DNA from: Methanofollis ethanolicus
Lineage (GTDB): Archaea > Halobacteriota > Methanomicrobia > Methanomicrobiales > Methanofollaceae
Direction of reading: 5' to 3'
Length of the DNA: 64,000 nt
NCBI RefSeq assembly: GCF_001571385.1
Contig: NZ_BCNW01000001.1
Location: forward strand, 2,581,470-2,645,469
In this document: piece by piece, positions 59,337-64,000 of the stretch
Layout of the letters: every line of letters starts with the position of its first letter
How positions within the stretch are numbered: position 1 is the first letter of the stretch
Notes under the pieces: model-generated
The model's input: only the letters and a program-made list of their open reading frames with translations
Told to the model about the DNA's origin: nothing
Databases searched by the model: none
Position numbers and translations under genes: made by a program

Positions 59337-60932
59337 ATGGGGTTTACATTGAAATTCAGAGTCCTTGTCAGCGACCCGCTGGCTGAAGAAGGCATTGAAA
59401 TATTAAAGGAGACGTGCGACGTCGATGTCCGCACGAACCTGACCGAAGAGCAGTTGATCGAGGCGATCAAAGACTACGATGCAATTCTCGTGCGGAGCGG
59501 AACCGAGGTCACGGCAGCAGTGATCGAGGCCGGGACAAACCTGAAGTACATCGGGCGCGCAGGGGCCGGCGTCGACAATATCGATACCGAAGCAGCGACG
59601 CGCCGCGGCATCCCGGTTGCGAACGCTCCGATGGGCAACACCCTCGCGGCGACCGAGCACACGATTGCGATGATGCTCTCCCTTGCACGCAACATCCCGC
59701 AGGCAACCGCATCCCTGAAAAAGAAGGAGTGGAAGCGCTCGAAGTTCATGGGAGTCGAGGTGAACGAGAAGACTCTCGGCATCGTCGGTCTCGGTCGGAT
59801 CGGCCGTGAGATCGCAAAGCGCGTCATCGCGATGGACATGAAGGTCGTCGGCTACGACCCCTTCATCACGAAGGAGAACGCGGCGCAGATGGGCGTCGAG
59901 TTGATGGGTATCGACGACCTGGTGAAGGTCGCGGACTTCATCACGGTGCACACGCCCCTGACGCCCGAGACGAAGCACCTGATCAATGCCGAGCGCATCG
60001 CCACGATGAAGGACGGCGTCAGGTTGATCAACTGCGCCCGCGGCGGCATCATCGATGAGAAAGCGATGTACGACGGGCTTGTATCCGGGAAGATCGCCGG
60101 CGCTGCCCTCGATGTCTTCGAGAGCGAACCTCCCTTCGAGTCGCCTCTCCTCACCCTCGACAGCGTGATCGTCACCCCGCACCTCGGGGCAAGCACGGTC
60201 GAGGCGCAGAAGAATGTGGCGGTCTCGGTCGCGAAGCAGTGCCTTGCCGTCTTTGCCGGCGAGCCTGCAAAGTACGCGGTGAATGTGCCGATGGTTCCGC
60301 CAGACCAGCAGGACCTGATGGAGCCCTTCGCCTACCTCGGGGAGAGGATGGGCAAGCTCGCCACCCAGCTCGTCGAGGGCAGGATCGGGGAGATCAACAT
60401 CACGTACGGTGGCGACCTCGCCGGGAACCGCTTCACCAGGTACATCACCCGCGCCGTCCTCAAGGGGATTCTGGACCCGGTCCTCCGCGAGCCTGTGAAC
60501 TTCGTCAACGCCGAATACGTGACGAAGGAGCGGGGCATCAAGGTGGCGGAGACGAAGACCGAGGCGTCCTCGGGATTCAAGAACCTGATCACCCTGACGG
60601 TGAAGACAGATGTGGGCGAAGAGACGGTCTCGGGTTCGGTCTTCTCGAAGGACAGGATCAGGATCACCTCCATCGGCGGCTACACGATGGACATGGTCCC
60701 CGAGGGCTCGGTCATTATCTCTCGCCACCTCGACAAGCCAGGCGTGATCGGCAGGGCTTCGACGATCCTGGGCGCTGCAGAGATCAACATCGCCGGTATG
60801 CAGGTGGGCAGGAAGAAGCCGGGCGAAGAGGCGATCATGGTCCTCAACGTCGACTCCGATGTCCCGGCGGCGGTCATGGACGAGATGCGCGCCAAGGTCG
60901 GGATCTTCTCCGCAAAGTTTGCAAAGCTCTGA
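59337..60932 (+). CDS. serA: D-3-phosphoglycerate dehydrogenase
   Basis: SerA begins serine synthesis from 3-phosphoglycerate. The 531-residue long form has GRAGAGVDNID, the NAD-binding GIVGLGRIGREIAKRV, NCARGGIIDE, PHLGASTVEAQ, an intervening domain, and a C-terminal ACT domain (SVIISRHLDKPGVIGRAS) for feedback control. The start is unsure: ATG 59310, ATG 59337 and TTG 59349 are all in frame and the family core begins at KFRVLVSD; no ribosome site is visible, and a cataca/ataat TATA-like tract lies near 59330. Confidence 0.93.
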   Translation: MGFTLKFRVLVSDPLAEEGIEILKETCDVDVRTNLTEEQLIEAIKDYDAILVRSGTEVTAAVIEAGTNLKYIGRAGAGVDNIDTEAATRRGIPVANAPMGNTLAATEHTIAMMLSLARNIPQATASLKKKEWKRSKFMGVEVNEKTLGIVGLGRIGREIAKRVIAMDMKVVGYDPFITKENAAQMGVELMGIDDLVKVADFITVHTPLTPETKHLINAERIATMKDGVRLINCARGGIIDEKAMYDGLVSGKIAGAALDVFESEPPFESPLLTLDSVIVTPHLGASTVEAQKNVAVSVAKQCLAVFAGEPAKYAVNVPMVPPDQQDLMEPFAYLGERMGKLATQLVEGRIGEINITYGGDLAGNRFTRYITRAVLKGILDPVLREPVNFVNAEYVTKERGIKVAETKTEASSGFKNLITLTVKTDVGEETVSGSVFSKDRIRITSIGGYTMDMVPEGSVIISRHLDKPGVIGRASTILGAAEINIAGMQVGRKKPGEEAIMVLNVDSDVPAAVMDEMRAKVGIFSAKFAKL

Positions 60933-61007
60933 AAGTGACCGGGAGGTGCATGCGCGGGGGCGGTTCGTCCCCGCTCTTCACCTTTCCAGACTATACCGGC
61001 TTCAACA

Positions 61008-61020
61008 AAGTTTATATCAA
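61008..61020 (+). promoter_or_regulatory. TATA-type promoter of tRNA-Val
   Basis: agtttatatcaaa stands about 45 bases before the tRNA, the right distance for a start site some 20 bases upstream of the mature 5' end. Confidence 0.55.
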
Positions 61021-61062
61021 ACCACATTCAATCTATAGAGAGTCGGATTATCCGGCGCACAA

Positions 61063-61136
61063 GGGCTCGTGGTCTAGCTGGCTATGACGTCGCCTTGACA
61101 TGGCGGAGGTCCTGAGTTCGAATCTCAGCGGGCCCA
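61063..61136 (+). tRNA. tRNA-Val (anticodon GAC)
   Basis: Acceptor gggctcg pairs with cgggccc, the anticodon stem tcgcc/ggcgg holds ttgacat (anticodon GAC), and the T arm is ctgag-ttcgaat-ctcag; discriminator A, 74 bases, no intron. It lies at the boundary to AT-richer DNA. Confidence 0.94.
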
Positions 61137-61418
61137 TACTTCTTTTCACAAGGTCGGAACGGATCGACCACGATTCTGATTTGGAATAAAATCTTCATGT
61201 ACGATCACCATTGATACCAGATGCGTACTCTCCATTTCAAGGTGATATGATATTACTTGTTCAGATGAAAGGCAAATAGCCCGGACATATAGTACGGGAT
61301 AAGGATTTAAAACGACAAATAATGATTTCTATTTGATCAAATTTGGAAAGTTCTCGATCTGTGGTGATCAGAACTGAAAACGTTCAAAAATGGAAAAATT
61401 CTACAAATTAAGATGTGA
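61137..61418. other. AT-rich spacer without a visible gene
   Basis: The stretch after tRNA-Val is clearly AT-richer than the first 61 kb. I see no tRNA-like direct repeat of the tRNA 3' end and no integrase, so there is no direct proof of an integrated element, though the position next to a tRNA is suggestive. Confidence 0.4.
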
Positions 61419-62213
61419 TTATTTCATTTCTGCTCCTACACGGCATATGTTACCATAACCATTTCCATCATTAGTCACCCGGATACGGATGATGTTTGGG
61501 TATTTAAATGATATCGCGTATCTATCGATGTACCTTGCTGGCCAGGAATACTCTTTTGGATATATGTAATCATTTGGATTGAGAGAGACCTGATACCATA
61601 GTGTAGTTCGTTCATAAACAGTAACCTTCGAGACGTTGTTAAGATCTATCGAATCCCACGATGCCTCGACATAGCCATATCCTCCGATTACGGTGTGTGT
61701 GTCGGAGACATTGCCGAGCATATTCTGCAGTGATTCTGCTGATCCATCGCCACCAAGACTATAGTTGACAATATTGTCAAGCCAACGTGTACCTCCAACA
61801 CAGATGGTGCCGGGGTACCATCCTTTTGACAGTCGATATGCCGAAACCCTCTGCATATCGATGATACTATTGTTTATGGAGAGGGTCAGAGAACCGACCG
61901 ATGAGGGTACCGACGCGGTGTCCCATGTTATCTCCGCCCCATTCTCGTCTGGAACAGCGATCGATAGATTCCATCTCAGATCCTGGTTTTTCACCTTATG
62001 GGAGTACAGATCATCAAGATGCATCACTGTTTTGTCAATGCGTGGTGCGGCAGCGTAGGTGTCGTTACTTCCAGTCCCATTATCGACGCCGTTTTCATAA
62101 TACCCGAAGTATATCGGTTCCAACTGGTTTTCTGCTGTGATTCCAACATTCCATGCTGCGGAGGCTGCTGCGGGCAGCATGATCATACAGATGAACAATG
62201 CGAGATATTTCAT
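61419..62213 (-). CDS. exported hypothetical protein
   Basis: From ATG 62213 (with GGTGTGAG just upstream) the 264-residue product has a signal peptide (MKYLALFICMIMLPAAASA) and a beta-rich mature part with LSINNSIIDMQRVSAYRLSKGW, GDGSAESLQNMLGN and RIRVTNDGNGYGN. No C-terminal anchor is seen, so it is probably secreted or held by partners. It is AT-richer than the rest of the window and divergent from the TSP3 protein gene. No family is recognised. Confidence 0.65.
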   Translation of the reverse strand: MKYLALFICMIMLPAAASAAWNVGITAENQLEPIYFGYYENGVDNGTGSNDTYAAAPRIDKTVMHLDDLYSHKVKNQDLRWNLSIAVPDENGAEITWDTASVPSSVGSLTLSINNSIIDMQRVSAYRLSKGWYPGTICVGGTRWLDNIVNYSLGGDGSAESLQNMLGNVSDTHTVIGGYGYVEASWDSIDLNNVSKVTVYERTTLWYQVSLNPNDYIYPKEYSWPARYIDRYAISFKYPNIIRIRVTNDGNGYGNICRVGAEMK

Positions 62214-62432
62214 CTCACACCAGAAATGCGTCCGATTTTCTGATTTCAATTTATCTTCTCCGGTTCCAATTATTAGATGCTTGCAAATTATACAATAAAT
62301 AGATTATGAGCAGATCGTTTAATAATAACATTTATATTGGTTTAAACATATCAGAATTACTATTAAGCCAATTAAACGGCTTTAATTGGACATCAATTCG
62401 GTATAGTGGATACTATCTATGGAGGAATTTCA

Positions 62433-64000
62433 TTGATTCGAAAACAAGCGTTCTTGAGCATCTTTTTCGTGACCGCCATAGTGCTTGCAACGGTGCAGCC
62501 GTGCCTTGCGGCAGTTTTGGCATCTCCGAGGAGTTCTGAGAACAATGCATTTACTCTGCACCTGAATGCCGGGTGGAACCTTGTCTCAGTTCCCCTCATG
62601 GCATCGAACACTTCTGTCGAGGGCATCTTTGGTGAGGTTGAGACACGGGATGAACACCTCGTCCTGTTCTGGAACGGTAAAGAGTTCGTATCGGTTGATA
62701 CAATCGAGCCTTTGACCGGTTATTTCGTCTATACCGATCATCCGCGCTCGATTGAGATCCAGGGTTCGAAGATCGTGGGCATAACAAAAGATCTGAAACC
62801 CGGTTGGAACATGATCGGGGGGTATGGGCCGACCGTTACCTTTGATCTCTCCGAGATCCCGAATCAGGTCACAGAGTGCCCCTCGCTCTCATTTGACAGC
62901 GGAAATTATGTGGAAACCCGGCTTCTCTCGCCGGGCAAAGGCGGATGGGTGTTTGTCGAGAATGAGACTGTCATCGACGAAGATATCCTGTCCAAACCGA
63001 GAATCGAGATAATTTCGCCAAGAGAAGACAATTATGCAAATGAAACAATTGTTCTTGCGGGTCATCTTGAAAATTCAGGTGCTGATGTGGTTCAGATCCA
63101 CCATAATGGAAACGATTTCACTGCTCCCGTATCCAGTTCCAATTTCAGTGCCGAACTCGACCTTGCAGACGTCAATACCATCTCGATCTACGTTACCGAG
63201 AATGGTATTGTCTATTCTAAAGAGATCCTGCTCGACGGCGACCATCTCTGGGACGAAGATGAGAGAGAACTCGGCTTCGACCCCCTGAATCCCGATTCAG
63301 ATTGTAGCAGAACCGAAGAGATCGAGGCAGAAAATGGGATCGCCGACGGCTATGAACTCCTGGATGGCAACCTGCCGGTCTTTGCGAAAGTGAAAGTCGG
63401 TGCGGATCCGTTTAATGCAGATACCGATGGGAACGGCCTTACCGATGAGTTCGAACTGACGAAACTGGGTATCATCCCCGGCGGCTCCTCGCAGCCTGCT
63501 CCCTCATTGTTGATGTCGGGCTCTGCGGCAGGTTCGTTCCGCGTCAGCAGCGGCACGACCGACGACCCCGATGGCGACGGCCTCTCGAACCTTCAGGAAC
63601 AGACCTACGGGACCGATCCACTCAAAGCCGATTCAGACGACGACGGTCTTTCAGATGCGGAAGAGATCGAAAGCGGAACCGACCCGCTCTCTGCCGATTC
63701 AGACGACGACGGGCTCAGCGACGACTGCGAATTGAAACTCGGAACCAACCCGCGGAACGCCGACTCGAACGGCAACGGGATCCTGGACGGCGATGAGAAC
63801 TACAATGCTCAGGGTTCATTTATAGAGAACACGCTTGATCTGACTGTTTTTGGCAAAGGATACGCGATCGGAAATGTCACGGTTTCTGAGGTGAATTACA
63901 CCCATCTGATCAGCAACGAGATCCTCGTCAGCAAGGTCTATGATATCGCGTTCGGCCAGAACGTACGTTCCGGCGAGTTGAAGATCACATACAACCCTAC
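62433..64000 (+). CDS. large secreted protein with TSP type 3 calcium-binding repeats (3' end outside window)
   Basis: The frame is open from TTG 62433 to the window end, at least 522 codons. GGAGG (62421-62425) lies seven bases before the TTG, and the product starts with a signal peptide (LIRKQAFLSIFFVTAIVLAT, ending near CLAA). An N-terminal domain (FTLHLNAGWNLVSVPL) and a beta domain lead to repeats such as DPDGDGLSNLQEQTYGTDPL, DSDDDGLSDAEEIESGTDPL and DSDDDGLSDDCELKLGTNP, typical thrombospondin type 3 repeats that bind calcium. Further beta structure follows. It is surely a surface or secreted protein; the full length and anchor are unknown. Confidence 0.85.
   Translation, partial: MIRKQAFLSIFFVTAIVLATVQPCLAAVLASPRSSENNAFTLHLNAGWNLVSVPLMASNTSVEGIFGEVETRDEHLVLFWNGKEFVSVDTIEPLTGYFVYTDHPRSIEIQGSKIVGITKDLKPGWNMIGGYGPTVTFDLSEIPNQVTECPSLSFDSGNYVETRLLSPGKGGWVFVENETVIDEDILSKPRIEIISPREDNYANETIVLAGHLENSGADVVQIHHNGNDFTAPVSSSNFSAELDLADVNTISIYVTENGIVYSKEILLDGDHLWDEDERELGFDPLNPDSDCSRTEEIEAENGIADGYELLDGNLPVFAKVKVGADPFNADTDGNGLTDEFELTKLGIIPGGSSQPAPSLLMSGSAAGSFRVSSGTTDDPDGDGLSNLQEQTYGTDPLKADSDDDGLSDAEEIESGTDPLSADSDDDGLSDDCELKLGTNPRNADSNGNGILDGDENYNAQGSFIENTLDLTVFGKGYAIGNVTVSEVNYTHLISNEILVSKVYDIAFGQNVRSGELKITYNP

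Noticed and set aside
61063-61418. Attachment site of an integrated element at tRNA-Val
   Set aside because: No direct repeat of the tRNA 3' end and no integrase were seen within the window, so an att site cannot be supported.

Overview
The window is about 60% GC and comes from a methanogenic archaeon, most likely order Methanomicrobiales and possibly Methanofollis-like (lineage inferred, not searched). Support comes from the archaeal 16S end (minus strand begins ATTCTGGTTGATCC), archaeal ribosomal protein and RNA polymerase genes (rpoD with ferredoxin motifs, rpoN, rpoK), coenzyme F420 genes (cofC, cofE, cofG), methanofuran mfnA, archaeal isoprenoid genes (mevalonate kinase, isopentenyl phosphate kinase, type 2 isomerase, prenyl synthase), deoxyhypusine and diphthamide enzymes, and archaeal TATA promoters with many leaderless starts.

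Layout. 0-3.6 kb: three surface/pilin-like genes, ending in a PKD-PA14-PKD beta-solenoid protein. 3.6-4.3 kb: spacer with GC-rich hairpin repeats. 4.3-7.0 kb (minus): a KamA-type radical SAM gene and the arvABC (oapABC) GTPase cluster. 7.2-11.1 kb (plus): five consecutive CBS-domain genes, divergent from arvABC across a promoter region with a palindrome. 11.6-26.1 kb: deoxyhypusine synthase, tRNA-Ser, then a long operon-like information and isoprenoid block: rps13-rps4-rps11-rpoD-rpl18e-rpl13-rps9-rpoN-tRNA-Pro-rpoK-eno-rps2-memo-mvk-ipk-fni-rnj-idsA-gltX. 26.6-29.8 kb: four exported or membrane proteins, three with leaderless-looking promoters. 29.8-31.9 kb (minus): a truncated UPF0316 relic and archaeal PEP carboxylase. 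32.5-38.7 kb (minus): rRNA operon 16S-tRNA-Ala-23S-tRNA-Cys-5S, a second 5S with its own promoter, and upstream an array of tandem promoters. 38.7-43.9 kb (minus): smc-scpA-scpB plus a coiled-coil gene. 44.2-51.6 kb (plus, except cofC): glyA-folD-DHPS-cofE, cofC, cofG-purC-purS-purQ, and an FTR-type thioredoxin reductase. 52-59.2 kb (minus): MFS carrier, METTL5-like methyltransferase, hypothetical, dph2-hpt-mfnA-ppsA. 59.3-61.1 kb: serA and tRNA-Val. 61.1-64 kb: AT-richer DNA with a secreted protein and, divergent from it, a TSP3-repeat surface protein that runs off the window.

The strongest points for follow-up are: the rRNA promoter array with repeated palindromic upstream elements; the MITE-like intergenic repeat family in at least four spacers; a probable AUC start codon in fni; arvABC facing five CBS genes; the pilin gene with a compositionally foreign 3' half; and the start-less UPF0316 relic. 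No CRISPR array, transposase gene or prophage was seen.
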